Below the pieces are notes generated by a model. The model was not told where the DNA came from. It ran no database searches and saw nothing but the letters and a program-made list of their open reading frames with translations. This document shows, piece after piece, positions 37,592-46,086 of a stretch of DNA of 64,000 nucleotides; the stretch's first letter is position 1; every line of letters starts with the position of its first letter. The stretch lies in NCBI GenBank assembly GCA_018609935.1, contig JAHENH010000069.1, forward strand, positions 1-64,000. Direction: 5' to 3'. The translations under genes and the position numbers were made by a program. Source of the stretch: Halobacteriales archaeon (GTDB lineage Archaea; Halobacteriota; Halobacteria; Halorutilales; JAHENH01).

Positions 37592-38980
37592 ATGAAAGAA
37601 TATAAGACTATACAGGAAATAAGTGGTCCCCTAGTGTTTGTTGAAGTCGACGAGCCAGTTGGTTATGATGAAATTGTTGAAATAAAACTAAGTAATGGTG
37701 ATGTTAAACGGGGACAAGTACTAGAATCACAGGAAGATATAGTTAGTATCCAGGTCTTTGAAGGAACCAATGAAATAGATAGAAACGCTAGAGTAAGCTT
37801 TTTAGGTGAAACGATGAAGATGCCGGTAACTGAAAATCTTCTAGGTAGAGTTCTGTCAGGACGTGGAGAACCAATAGATGGAGGGGCAGAGATAATACCA
37901 GACGAAGAACGGGATATAGTTGGGGCTTCTATAAATCCATATTCCAGAGAGTATCCAAGAGAATATATCCAGACTGGTATAAGCGCAATAGACGGCATGA
38001 ATACATTGATAAGAGGGCAGAAACTTCCATTGTTTTCAGGTAATGGACTACCCCATAATGAGCTAGCTCTCCAGATAGCTAGACAATCAGAAGTGAGAGG
38101 TAGCGACGAAGAATTCTCAGTTATTTTCTGTGCAATGGGTATTACTAGGGAAGAATCAGATGAATTCCTGGAAGATTTTGAACAAACAGGAGCGCTAGAA
38201 CGGTCTGTAGTCTTTCTTAATCTTGCAGATGACCCCGCTGTAGAGAGGATTGTAACACCTAGGTTAGCTCTAACTACAGCAGAATACCTTGCATTCGAAA
38301 AAGACTACCAAGTCCTTGTTATCATGACAGACATGACAAACTACTGTGAAGCACTAAGACAGATAGGAGCAGCAAGAGAAGAAGTTCCAGGACGTAGAGG
38401 ATATCCTGGATATATGTATACAGACCTAGCTAACCTATATGAAAGAGCAGGAAGAATAGAAGGAGAAGAAGGATCCATAACACAGATACCTATCTTGACA
38501 ATGCCAGGAGACGATGACACTCATCCTATACCAGATCTTACAGGATATATAACTGAAGGCCAAATATATATAGACAGAGGTCTTGAATCAGAAGGTGTAG
38601 AACCACCAATAGATGTTCTACCTTCACTTTCTAGGCTTATGGATGAAGGTATAGGTGAAGGATATACAAGAGAGGACCACCCAGATGTAGCAAACCAACT
38701 CTATGCTGCATATGCAGAAGGAGTTGATCTACGAGACCTAGTTAATATTGTAGGTAGAGAGGCTCTATCCGAGCGTGATAACCGTTTCTTAGATTTTGCA
38801 GATAAATTTGAAAAAGAATTCGTAGACCAAGGATTCAGAGAGGATAGAACAATAGAAGAAACCCTAAATATATCATGGGAATTACTTTCCACTCTACCAA
38901 AAAACGAACTAAAAAGAATAGACGACGAATTCATAGAAAAATACTACCAAGAAAAACAACAAGAAAAACAAGAAGCATAA
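37592..38980 (+). CDS. atpB: A-type ATP synthase regulatory subunit B
   Basis: The 462-residue non-catalytic nucleotide-binding subunit. In place of a Walker A it has [18 protein letters not shown], typical of B subunits, and it keeps [18 protein letters not shown] and [22 protein letters not shown]. It is separated from atpA by 100 bases and from atpD by 98, wider than usual for this operon. Confidence 0.98.
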   Translation: MKEYKTIQEISGPLVFVEVDEPVGYDEIVEIKLSNGDVKRGQVLESQEDIVSIQVFEGTNEIDRNARVSFLGETMKMPVTENLLGRVLSGRGEPIDGGAEIIPDEERDIVGASINPYSREYPREYIQTGISAIDGMNTLIRGQKLPLFSGNGLPHNELALQIARQSEVRGSDEEFSVIFCAMGITREESDEFLEDFEQTGALERSVVFLNLADDPAVERIVTPRLALTTAEYLAFEKDYQVLVIMTDMTNYCEALRQIGAAREEVPGRRGYPGYMYTDLANLYERAGRIEGEEGSITQIPILTMPGDDDTHPIPDLTGYITEGQIYIDRGLESEGVEPPIDVLPSLSRLMDEGIGEGYTREDHPDVANQLYAAYAEGVDLRDLVNIVGREALSERDNRFLDFADKFEKEFVDQGFREDRTIEETLNISWELLSTLPKNELKRIDDEFIEKYYQEKQQEKQEA

Positions 38981-39078
38981 ATATCTAATAGCATCTTTTA
39001 TTTTTTTGTATATCTCTTTTCTATTTTTTTGTCCTAAAGGATAAATGATTAACCTATTGGGAAGGAATATATTCAATA

Positions 39079-39765
39079 ATGGCTATAGAAGACGTTAAAC
39101 CTACAAGAAAGGAATTAATGGAGATAAAAGACAGGATAGAATTATCTGAACAAGGCCATGAAACTCTAGAGAAAAAGAGAGATGGTTTGATTATGGAGTT
39201 TATGGAGATACTTGATGAAGCACAAGATATTAGAGAACAACTTGAGGAAAACCACCAGAGAGCGCAAAACAAGATTGCTAAAGCTAGAGCGTTAGATGGT
39301 GAACTAACAGTAAAAGGAGCAGCGGAAGCAAGAAAAGATAAACCTGAGATCACTATAAGCCCCAAAAATGTAATGGGTGTAGTTGTACCCCAAATAGAGA
39401 GCTCAAAAGTTAAAAAGGAAATAGATCAGAGGGGATACGGAGTCTTAGATACCAGTGCAAGAATAGATGAAGCAGCAGAAGAATATGAAGAACTTGTAGA
39501 GTCTATAATATTAGCTGCTGAAATAGAAACAGCGATGAAAAAAGTTCTAGAAGAAATAGAAAAAACGAAAAGAAGAGTTAACGCATTAGAGTTTAAACTC
39601 ATTCCTGAACTAAAAGAAGCAAGAGACTTCATAGAACTACGCCTTGAAGAAATGGAAAGAGAAGAAATATTCAGAATGAAGAAAATAAAGGCAAAAAAAG
39701 AAAGGGAAGAAAAAGAAAAAGAAAAAACAAGAGAAAAACAGAAACTAGAAAGCCCCACACAATAA
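39079..39765 (+). CDS. atpD: A-type ATP synthase subunit D (central shaft)
   Basis: The 228-residue antiparallel coiled-coil shaft. The N-terminus [20 protein letters not shown] and C-terminus [20 protein letters not shown] are the two family signatures. The final 40 residues are Lys/Glu-rich. It is the last ATPase gene here; atpI and atpH are not in this window. It converges on pantoate kinase with a 9-base gap. Confidence 0.96.
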   Translation: MAIEDVKPTRKELMEIKDRIELSEQGHETLEKKRDGLIMEFMEILDEAQDIREQLEENHQRAQNKIAKARALDGELTVKGAAEARKDKPEITISPKNVMGVVVPQIESSKVKKEIDQRGYGVLDTSARIDEAAEEYEELVESIILAAEIETAMKKVLEEIEKTKRRVNALEFKLIPELKEARDFIELRLEEMEREEIFRMKKIKAKKEREEKEKEKTREKQKLESPTQ

Positions 39766-39774
39766 ATAAGGTGG

Positions 39775-40590
39775 TTATTCTAAAATTCGGGCTCCTTCAT
39801 TTGCTATCTTTGTTTTCTCCTCTAGTAGATTTCCGGAATTTATACCAAATACTGTTTCTCCTAACATAGCCATACTGGCTTTTCCATCTTTTTCTCTTAT
39901 ATCTTCAACCATATTTTTTATTTTTTCCGTAGCTAATTCTGTATCTAATGCGAAACTCCATGAGGTATCTATTAAGTTAGAAAGAGATGGATTTGATGTT
40001 AAAGAATTGAGTGAATCTCTACCTGATTTTTTTAGTTTCTTATGAAGATCAATATCTTCTAGAATGCTTGATGTATCAAGTTCACCAAAAACAGTGTATT
40101 GTATTTCTTCTATTTCAGGTTCAATAGATCCAAAATTTCCTATTCCATATGTTCCCTCTTTAGTTCTTGTAACAACACCACCTAAGGACTGAGGTACAAC
40201 ATCACCAAGGCCAGTTCCAGCTTTTATTTCTGATACATGGGATGCAGCAACTAACTGTTCCCTGTCAAGTTCCAGATCAGCTATACGGTTTATAGCCAGT
40301 GAGGTAGCAAGTGTAGCGCCTCCACTAACTCCAAATCCACACCCAATAGGTAAGTTAGAATCTATTTTAACTCTAGCTTCTATTTCTAGTAGATCTAAGA
40401 CATTTTCTACAGGCTTAAAGCTACATTCTGTATCATCTATTAAGATTTTTGTAGAACTGGAAAGTTCAACATCTACAGATACACCTTTTTTTACTGTTAT
40501 ACCAGCACCTATCGATCCAGTTTCTAGTGGATCCTTTTTATATATTGGAGAGAAAAACCCAGTTATATGTCCAGGAGAAAATGCTTTCAT
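39775..40590 (-). CDS. Pantoate kinase (archaeal CoA pathway)
   Basis: A 271-residue GHMP kinase that phosphorylates pantoate before phosphopantothenate synthetase acts, the archaeal replacement for pantothenate kinase. The N-terminal AFSPGHITGFFSP and the ATP loop LPIGCGFGVSGGATLATSLA (about residues 80-99) are the pantoate kinase signatures; KAGTGLGDVVPQSLGGVV follows. Other GHMP kinases lack the SPGHITGFF start. ATG start at 40590. Together with panB it shows the archaeal route to CoA. Confidence 0.93.
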   Translation of the reverse strand: MKAFSPGHITGFFSPIYKKDPLETGSIGAGITVKKGVSVDVELSSSTKILIDDTECSFKPVENVLDLLEIEARVKIDSNLPIGCGFGVSGGATLATSLAINRIADLELDREQLVAASHVSEIKAGTGLGDVVPQSLGGVVTRTKEGTYGIGNFGSIEPEIEEIQYTVFGELDTSSILEDIDLHKKLKKSGRDSLNSLTSNPSLSNLIDTSWSFALDTELATEKIKNMVEDIREKDGKASMAMLGETVFGINSGNLLEEKTKIANEGARILE

Positions 40591-41092
40591 AGAAACTTAT
40601 ACTCCCCAACCTTCTATCAATCTGATGTATTTCTTCTAGATATTCTAGATAGTAGAATAGTATTTTTTTGTTTAGAAAAGAAATTATAATATATTTTTTT
40701 AAGTTCAACTTTTAGACAGGTGTTTATCTTTGTTGAATTAGAAGAATGTAAGAGATGAGTAGTGATGAGCCCCCGTTAGCTTCTCCTTTCTGAAAGAACG
40801 TGGGGTCTAGTGAACCGAGTTGATTTTTTAGAGAGGGATCCTTTCCTTATTGAGATAAAATTCTTATGTTCTTACTTTAAGGTCAACTCTACTATGTTTT
40901 CTCTCCAAGATAAGATTTTATTCATATTGATGATTGACCTGAAACGTTTCGTATAGATATGTAGTATGTAAGAGAACACTATGTATTTTTTCTTCTATCT
41001 ATAAAGAAAGAGAGGTCTTATTTGGTATCCATCATAAATCCACAATAAGATAACAATAAAAGTTATATTTCAAATATATACTAAAATTAAAG
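40591..41092 (+). other. Long gene-free region before dcd with GC-rich hairpin
   Basis: About 500 bases without a protein gene. The block around 40755-40850 is GC-richer than the rest and contains an 8-bp hairpin with one bulge: CCCCCGTT (40770-40777) with AACGTGGGG (40797-40805). A structured RNA or the remains of a mobile-element end are both possible. GTGATGA at 40762 and CTGA at 40790 recall C and D boxes, but their spacing does not make a normal C/D sRNA. The promoter of pantoate kinase must lie at the left edge. Confidence 0.4.
41006..41053 (+). promoter_or_regulatory. Leader element copy C upstream of dcd
   Basis: GAGGTCTTATTTGGTATCC followed by ATCATAAATCCACAATAAGATAA resembles copy B before atpA (shared GTCTTATT and AATCCACAAT) and more loosely copy A before nucS. 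It lies about 40 bases upstream of the dcd ATG. See the finding on the three copies. Confidence 0.35.
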
Positions 41093-43219
41093 ATGATACT
41101 TTCTGATAGGGATATAAAACATAGGTTAAAAGATAGTGGTTTAGATATTGATCCTTTAGATGAAGAGTTGCAGATACAGCCTGCAAGTGTTGATTTAAGG
41201 CTTGGAAATGAATTTTTAGAGTTTCGACATACTAATATATCCTATATTGATGCTTCTGCAGGGATGTTAGAGAGTGAAAATGAACTAGATAGATTATCAG
41301 AGGAAATAGAGGATATCGATATAGAGAGTTATGATGAATCCATAAAAAATCAATTTAAAGGAATAATTGAAAAATTAGATGATGTTGGAGATAGAGATAA
41401 AATAGAGGATTATACGAGAACGAAGAGGGTTGATGGGAATAAGAGCTATATTTTACATCCAGGTGATTTTGTTTTAGGTACTACAGAAGAAAAAATAAGA
41501 CTTCCAGACGATCTTGTAGGTAGGGTTGAGGGGAGATCCAGTCTAGGCAGGCTGGCTATAGTTGTACATGCATCTCTACCAAGTGAGGAAAAAATATTTT
41601 TTTGGACTGAAAAAGAGGGATATAGATATAGACAAATAAGTGAGATCGTTGAAAAAAAACTGGAAGGATATGTAGTTAGTTTTAATCCTAAAACGAAAAA
41701 AGTGAATCTCTTTAAAGTTACAGATTTTATAAAGAACCCGAAAAAAGAGATATATAAAGTTAAGACAAAACAGGGAAGAGAAGTAAAAATAACAGAAGAT
41801 CATAACCTTTTCACATTAGACGATAACGGAGACATCAAAAAAATCAAGACACAAAACGTTGAAGGAAGACTTATTGCTTTACCAGGTAAAATACCGGTAT
41901 CTAATAAGAAAAATCCAAAAATAGATCTATATACCCTATTCAAAAAGGAAGAGTCTAGAAAAGAGATAACTGTATATCTTGAAAAACAAAAAACAGTTTC
42001 AAATCAAGGAGTTGAGTATCTTAAATTTAAGAAATTATCATTAGATGATGTCCCTGAAAATTTAGAGGGAAAAATAGTAGAATTGGAAATAGACAATCAG
42101 AGATTTAACAGATATTTTGAGTTTACACCCAGTTTTGGTTTTATCTCCGGATTATTTATCTCTAAAGGCTATATAGACGGAGAATACATAATATTTCAAA
42201 GATGCAATAATAATCAGATAAGAAAAATACAGGAATTTTTTGGAGGATTTAATATAGATATAACTAAAAAACCAGTAGAGAAAGGTCTTAAAAACATCGA
42301 AGTTAAGTCTGAATTTTTTGTTCGTCTCTTTAAAGTATTATCTATAAATAAACGAAGATTAAAAGGTGAGTTTTGGAATATGACAGATAAAGGATTAGAA
42401 GAATTACTTAAAGGAATAGTTAATAGTGGAGATAACGTTGAAAATAACGAAAAAACCGTAGTTTATACTTCTAATAAAAAGCTAGGAGGGGATATAATAT
42501 ATCTTTCGGGACTATTAGGTAGGAATGCTATATTAGAGGGAGTGGAAAACGGAGATAAAGACTATAAAATTGAAATAAATGAGAATTCTGATGGATCCCA
42601 AGAAGTCCCTATACCTTCCAGTATATTAAGCCAAACTAGAAAACATCTCAGTTTATCTATCGGAAAAGCTTCTAAGGACATATTTGAGGATCCTAATAGA
42701 TTAGATTATATAGAAAACCAAAGAAACCGGATTAAAAAATCAAATCTACAAAAAATAGTTAGATACTACCAAGAAACTCTATCGAAAAATAACAAAAAAC
42801 CAAAAGATAAGGATATAAGGAAAAATATTGAAAAGCTAAACAGGATAGTAAATTCAGATTTATTGTTTGATAAGGTCATAGAAGTACAAAAAACAGGTAG
42901 AAAAGAGAAAAACTATGATCTAGAGGTTAGACCGGAAGGAAGAAAGATAGAGAACTTTCTTGGAGGTCTTGGAGGTATATTTTTAAGTAATACAGCAGGA
43001 TATGTAGACCCAGGATTTAAGGGAAATATAACTCTTGAGCTTTCAAATCTAGGTAAGGCTCCTATAGCATTAAAGCCAGGAATGAGGATTGCACAGATAG
43101 TTTTTGAAGAACTTAAATCTCCATCTGAATCACCATATGGGGAAAAAGAAGATTCTAAATATCAAGGCCAAAAAGGCCCAACAGAAAGTAAAATAGAAAA
43201 AGACAAAGAGTGGAATTAA
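41093..43219 (+). CDS. dcd: dCTP deaminase (possibly bifunctional with dUTPase), interrupted by an intein
   Basis: The 708-residue precursor yields a 235-residue Dcd after excision of a 473-residue intein. N-terminal host: LSDRDIKHRL, IQPASVDLRLGNEFLEF, HPGDFVLGTTEE, VEGRSSLGRLAIVVHA. C-terminal host: TAGYVDPGFKGNITLELSN, PIALKPGMRIAQIVFE. These form the trimeric dUTPase-like fold; the joined HA-TAG-x-VDPGF is the active-site loop. There is an unusual acidic insertion of about 50 residues (about 58-110) and a long hydrophilic C-terminus compared with the usual 190-200 residues. ATG start at 41093. Confidence 0.95.
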   Translation: MILSDRDIKHRLKDSGLDIDPLDEELQIQPASVDLRLGNEFLEFRHTNISYIDASAGMLESENELDRLSEEIEDIDIESYDESIKNQFKGIIEKLDDVGDRDKIEDYTRTKRVDGNKSYILHPGDFVLGTTEEKIRLPDDLVGRVEGRSSLGRLAIVVHASLPSEEKIFFWTEKEGYRYRQISEIVEKKLEGYVVSFNPKTKKVNLFKVTDFIKNPKKEIYKVKTKQGREVKITEDHNLFTLDDNGDIKKIKTQNVEGRLIALPGKIPVSNKKNPKIDLYTLFKKEESRKEITVYLEKQKTVSNQGVEYLKFKKLSLDDVPENLEGKIVELEIDNQRFNRYFEFTPSFGFISGLFISKGYIDGEYIIFQRCNNNQIRKIQEFFGGFNIDITKKPVEKGLKNIEVKSEFFVRLFKVLSINKRRLKGEFWNMTDKGLEELLKGIVNSGDNVENNEKTVVYTSNKKLGGDIIYLSGLLGRNAILEGVENGDKDYKIEINENSDGSQEVPIPSSILSQTRKHLSLSIGKASKDIFEDPNRLDYIENQRNRIKKSNLQKIVRYYQETLSKNNKKPKDKDIRKNIEKLNRIVNSDLLFDKVIEVQKTGRKEKNYDLEVRPEGRKIENFLGGLGGIFLSNTAGYVDPGFKGNITLELSNLGKAPIALKPGMRIAQIVFEELKSPSESPYGEKEDSKYQGQKGPTESKIEKDKEWN
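41573..42991 (+). other. Intein in Dcd, inserted in the active-site loop
   Basis: The 473-residue intein starts at Ser161 of the precursor (SLPSEEKIFF) and ends in LSN, with Thr as the +1 residue. Block B is GREVKITEDHNLF with the expected T-x-x-H, and block F is YDLEVRPEGRKIENFLGG. The residue before the final Asn is Ser rather than the usual His, so cyclisation must work without it or be slow. Endonuclease-like stretches GFISGLFISKGYI and ELLKGIVNSGD resemble LAGLIDADG blocks but lack the acidic residue in each. Confidence 0.88.
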
Positions 43220-43336
43220 ACTACTAAATACATCGAGAAATAGATTTCCTATTCAACAATAATTTTAGAAAAAATTTATTAATTTACTTTTGTTTAGAAT
43301 ATTTTTAGTTTATAACGTTTTGGTTGTATCAAACTG

Positions 43337-44083
43337 TTATCCATATAGTGATTGGTGTTTTTCACAGAATTCTGGGGGTTTGAGTTGTGCTCTTATTAGT
43401 TCAGTTTGTTTATGTGCATTGTATAGTCTGCATTTTGGATTTTTACAGAATTTGTTTCCTGTTTTCCAGAAATGGATTGCTTGTAACACTATTCCTTTAA
43501 GTGCTTCTGTAGTTCGTGGGTCGTTTTTGAGGAGGAAGTTTTTTTCTTGTATTTTTTCTTCTAGAATTTCACGTGGTGGAGTGGATCCGGTAAAAGAGTA
43601 TTTTCTTTTTAGTTTATAGTATTCTTCGGGTTTTACAGGTGCTTCATATAGTCCAGGTATAGAGACCAATGAAGGCTGTCCTAAGATATTTATTCGTTTA
43701 TGCCATCTTCCATCGTCCCCCCATGTTGCTAGAGCCCTGTTAAATAATAGTATATGTAGTGAATTTTTTAGTTTTTTTTCAGGGATTCTTTTGTTTAGTT
43801 TTCTTTGTAGATTAAATCCATCATATAAGACCCCTCCCTCACTTTTTGGGTTGTCTATTACTCGTTTTTCGTATCTTATTATTCCCTCAAAGGTGCTTCC
43901 AGTTTTTTTCTTATAGGGGGAAAGAACTCTAGATTGTGCTATATCTCCTGGTAGAGAACTATCTTTATATTTTTCTAGAAATCTGTCTTCTATTTTTATT
44001 TCCTCGTGGGTTTTATCGTTAATCCAGGATGCTATTTGTTCTGTATCGGACTTTATAGATTTATATAGATATATTAGTTTCAC
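43337..44083 (-). CDS. DUF6775-like putative metallopeptidase / zinc-binding protein
   Basis: A 248-residue protein starting at a GTG. Residues 1-90 are charged and unremarkable. The C-terminus has a Cys/His cluster: FCKNPKCRLYNAHKQTELI followed by PPEFCEKH (about residues 212-245), suggesting a structural zinc site. I associate this with the archaeal DUF6775 family of putative metallopeptidases, with limited certainty; no HExxH is seen. The start codon lies inside a 28-bp tandem duplication shared with the thi4 3' end, and the gene is downstream of thi4 on the same strand. Confidence 0.5.
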   Translation of the reverse strand: MKLIYLYKSIKSDTEQIASWINDKTHEEIKIEDRFLEKYKDSSLPGDIAQSRVLSPYKKKTGSTFEGIIRYEKRVIDNPKSEGGVLYDGFNLQRKLNKRIPEKKLKNSLHILLFNRALATWGDDGRWHKRINILGQPSLVSIPGLYEAPVKPEEYYKLKRKYSFTGSTPPREILEEKIQEKNFLLKNDPRTTEALKGIVLQAIHFWKTGNKFCKNPKCRLYNAHKQTELIRAQLKPPEFCEKHQSLYG

Positions 44084-44136
44084 GCAGTTGCGTGTCTAGA
44101 AGTTATTTCACGCAGTTGCGTGTCTAGAAGTTATCT
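44081..44136. repeat. 28-bp tandem duplication at the thi4 / DUF6775 junction
   Basis: The unit CACGCAGTTGCGTGTCTAGA plus AGTTATTT occurs twice in tandem, with starts at 44081 and 44109; the second copy is diverged at its last bases. The unit includes the inverted repeat CACGCA-GT-TGCGTG. One copy encodes the Thi4 C-terminal residues and stop, the other carries the GTG start of the next gene. Confidence 0.9.
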
Positions 44137-45004
44137 CTACTTCTTCATCTATTCCAAGCTCGTCTAGAGCTGCTTGTGCTGCTTTTTTACCTGAGATAAG
44201 CATTGCACCAAATGTTGGACCCATTCTGGGTAGTCCGTATGTTGTTGCTGTAGCCATACCTGTGACAACTAGTCCTGGATGTACTACTCCTGTATGTTCT
44301 ACAACAGCGTCTTCACTTTCACCTACCCACATGGAATCATGTCCTGGAGAGTCATGGCCGGGTGCTCCATATTCACCTTCTTCATTGTTTCCAATACTGC
44401 CTGAGGAATTATTGAGTCCTGGAGCATCTATGACTCCACGCTGGTTTAGTTTTTTAACAACCATAGCGTCGTGTCCTGTAGCATCCATAACTAATTTGCT
44501 TTCTGTTGCTATAGGGTCTACACATGTAAGTTCACGAGGTAGTGAGTGTACAGGTGTCCAGTTCATAACTATGCCTCCTACTTTATGATTTTCTCTTATA
44601 ACGATGTCTGTAAATTCTGTCATGTTTTGTATTTTAGCTCCTGCATCACATGCAGCTTTGATAAGTCCAGAACACGCATGAGGGCCATCAGCTACATATA
44701 GACCTTCTGTTTTCTTAGTATAGTCTACATCAAGTTCATCTAGTACTTCTTGGGCTGGACTTCTGACTGTTACTTTGTTCATTAAAAATCCTCCAAGCCA
44801 GAAACCGCCGCCTAGATAGTTGTTTTTTTCAACAACCATTGTCTTTACACCTTTTTCAGATAGTTCTTTAGCAGCCATTAGCCCCGAAGGTCCACCTCCA
44901 ACAATAGTTACTTCACCTTCACTGAAATCCATAAATTCATCGGCCCATTCCTCACCTATAGCTCTCGTTATTTGTGCTTCACTTATTTCACTAAATTGTT
45001 CCAT
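44108..45004 (-). CDS. thi4: Thiazole synthase Thi4 (Cys-type)
   Basis: Thi4 builds the adenylated thiazole of thiamine from NAD and glycine. The 298-residue chain has [17 protein letters not shown] (dinucleotide-binding motif), [25 protein letters not shown] and the C-terminal [22 protein letters not shown]. The active-site segment reads ELTCVDP; the Cys (residue 161) aligns by eye with Cys205 of yeast Thi4 and with the essential Cys of Haloferax Thi4, both of which donate their sulfur. Methanogen enzymes with His there use sulfide instead. ATG 45004 chosen over TTG 45010. Confidence 0.94.
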   Translation of the reverse strand: MEQFSEISEAQITRAIGEEWADEFMDFSEGEVTIVGGGPSGLMAAKELSEKGVKTMVVEKNNYLGGGFWLGGFLMNKVTVRSPAQEVLDELDVDYTKKTEGLYVADGPHACSGLIKAACDAGAKIQNMTEFTDIVIRENHKVGGIVMNWTPVHSLPRELTCVDPIATESKLVMDATGHDAMVVKKLNQRGVIDAPGLNNSSGSIGNNEEGEYGAPGHDSPGHDSMWVGESEDAVVEHTGVVHPGLVVTGMATATTYGLPRMGPTFGAMLISGKKAAQAALDELGIDEEVEITSRHATA

Positions 45005-45064
45005 TTTCAAATTAACTAAAAGAAGAGAACAATAAAAGATACCGTTTTACTTGATATTCTCAGA

Positions 45065-45087
45065 CACCTGAGAGGGTGGTAATCTCC
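45065..45087 (+). mobile_element. Possible IS605-type end remnant
   Basis: CACCTGAGAGGGTGG followed by TAATCTCC resembles the core CC-ACC..TGA..GGTGG-ATTTCC seen at IS605-type ends. It has a short stem CACC (45065) with GGTG (45075). It stands alone in the thi4-pheA gap, so it is only suggestive. Confidence 0.3.
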
Positions 45088-45288
45088 GAAGGATAAGGTA
45101 ACAAAAAATAGTGGTTTTTCTATTTTTCTTTAAAATATCTTATTTATATTCGTAAATATAATTCTTGATTAATTTCGAAGAGGGAGTTTTAGATTTCCGT
45201 ATAGTTATAAGGTTTTTCTGGTGGTTTTATGGTTTTTTATTTTGAAAAATAGTTAATTTCTATATATTATGTATTATAATATTGTTCA

Positions 45289-46086
45289 ATGGAAGATATT
45301 GGTACATTGGGTCCTTCTGGTACATATTCCCATAAGGCTGCTCTTGTTTTTGGTGATAGTATAAGGTTTTATAAAAGTGTTCCATCAGTGGCTGAGGGGA
45401 TAGTTAAAAATGAGGTGGAAAGTGGTGTGTTACCTATTGAAAATTCTATAGAGGGGAGTGTGAATGCTACACTTGATGCTTTAACGGAAAATGATCTATA
45501 TATAACAGCCGAGGTTGAGTTAGATGTTCGTCATGCTCTTCTTTCTATGTCATCTAGTTTCGTTGAGGTTGTAAGCCATCCTCAGGCGCTTGCACAGTGT
45601 AGGATTTTTCTACGTGAAAATTATCCAGATGTTGAGTTGAGAAGTGTTGAAAGTACTGCTAAGGGAGCTGAAGAGGCAAAAGAAAACTCGGAGATAGCAG
45701 CTATAGCAAGACCAGAACTTGCTGGTGATGAACTAAATGTTATAGAGACAAATATACAGGATAGAAAATCAAAAACTCGTTTTGTAAAGCTTGAGAAAAA
45801 CCCTAAAGACAGTGGAGGGAAAACCACAATAGTGGTTAGGCCTGAGAAGGATAGACCTGGTCTTTTATATGATATCTTGGAGGTATTCAAAGAAAGAAGT
45901 ATAAATCTGACCCGTTTGGAGTCTCGTCCTTCTAGGAAAGAGCTAGGTGAGTATATATTCCATATAGACTTTATTGATGGTGACGTGGATGAGATATTAG
46001 ATAATCTAAAGGGTAGGGTTAAAAATGTTGACTATCTTGGTTCATATGATGAGGCAGGTAGTTCCTCTTTAAACCAATCTCTATAA
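45289..46086 (+). CDS. pheA: Prephenate dehydratase
   Basis: The 265-residue enzyme turns prephenate into phenylpyruvate. The catalytic domain has TLGPSGTYSHKAAL, VLPIENSIEGSVNATLD, SHPQALAQCRIFL and SKTRFVKL (the T-R-F motif). An ACT domain follows (from residue about 185) with RPGLLYDILEVFKER and LTRLESRPSRKELGEYIFHIDF, where ESRP binds the feedback inhibitor Phe. Chorismate mutase is not fused. Its 3' end overlaps the convergent HD gene by 55 bases. Confidence 0.96.
   Translation: MEDIGTLGPSGTYSHKAALVFGDSIRFYKSVPSVAEGIVKNEVESGVLPIENSIEGSVNATLDALTENDLYITAEVELDVRHALLSMSSSFVEVVSHPQALAQCRIFLRENYPDVELRSVESTAKGAEEAKENSEIAAIARPELAGDELNVIETNIQDRKSKTRFVKLEKNPKDSGGKTTIVVRPEKDRPGLLYDILEVFKERSINLTRLESRPSRKELGEYIFHIDFIDGDVDEILDNLKGRVKNVDYLGSYDEAGSSSLNQSL

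Noticed and set aside
40755..40800. C/D-box sRNA from GTGATGA and CTGA
   Set aside because: The distance between boxes is too long and no C'/D' pair follows.
43290..43619. Plus-strand 109-codon open frame near 43.3 kb
   Set aside because: Overlaps the DUF6775-like gene in antisense and shows no family features.
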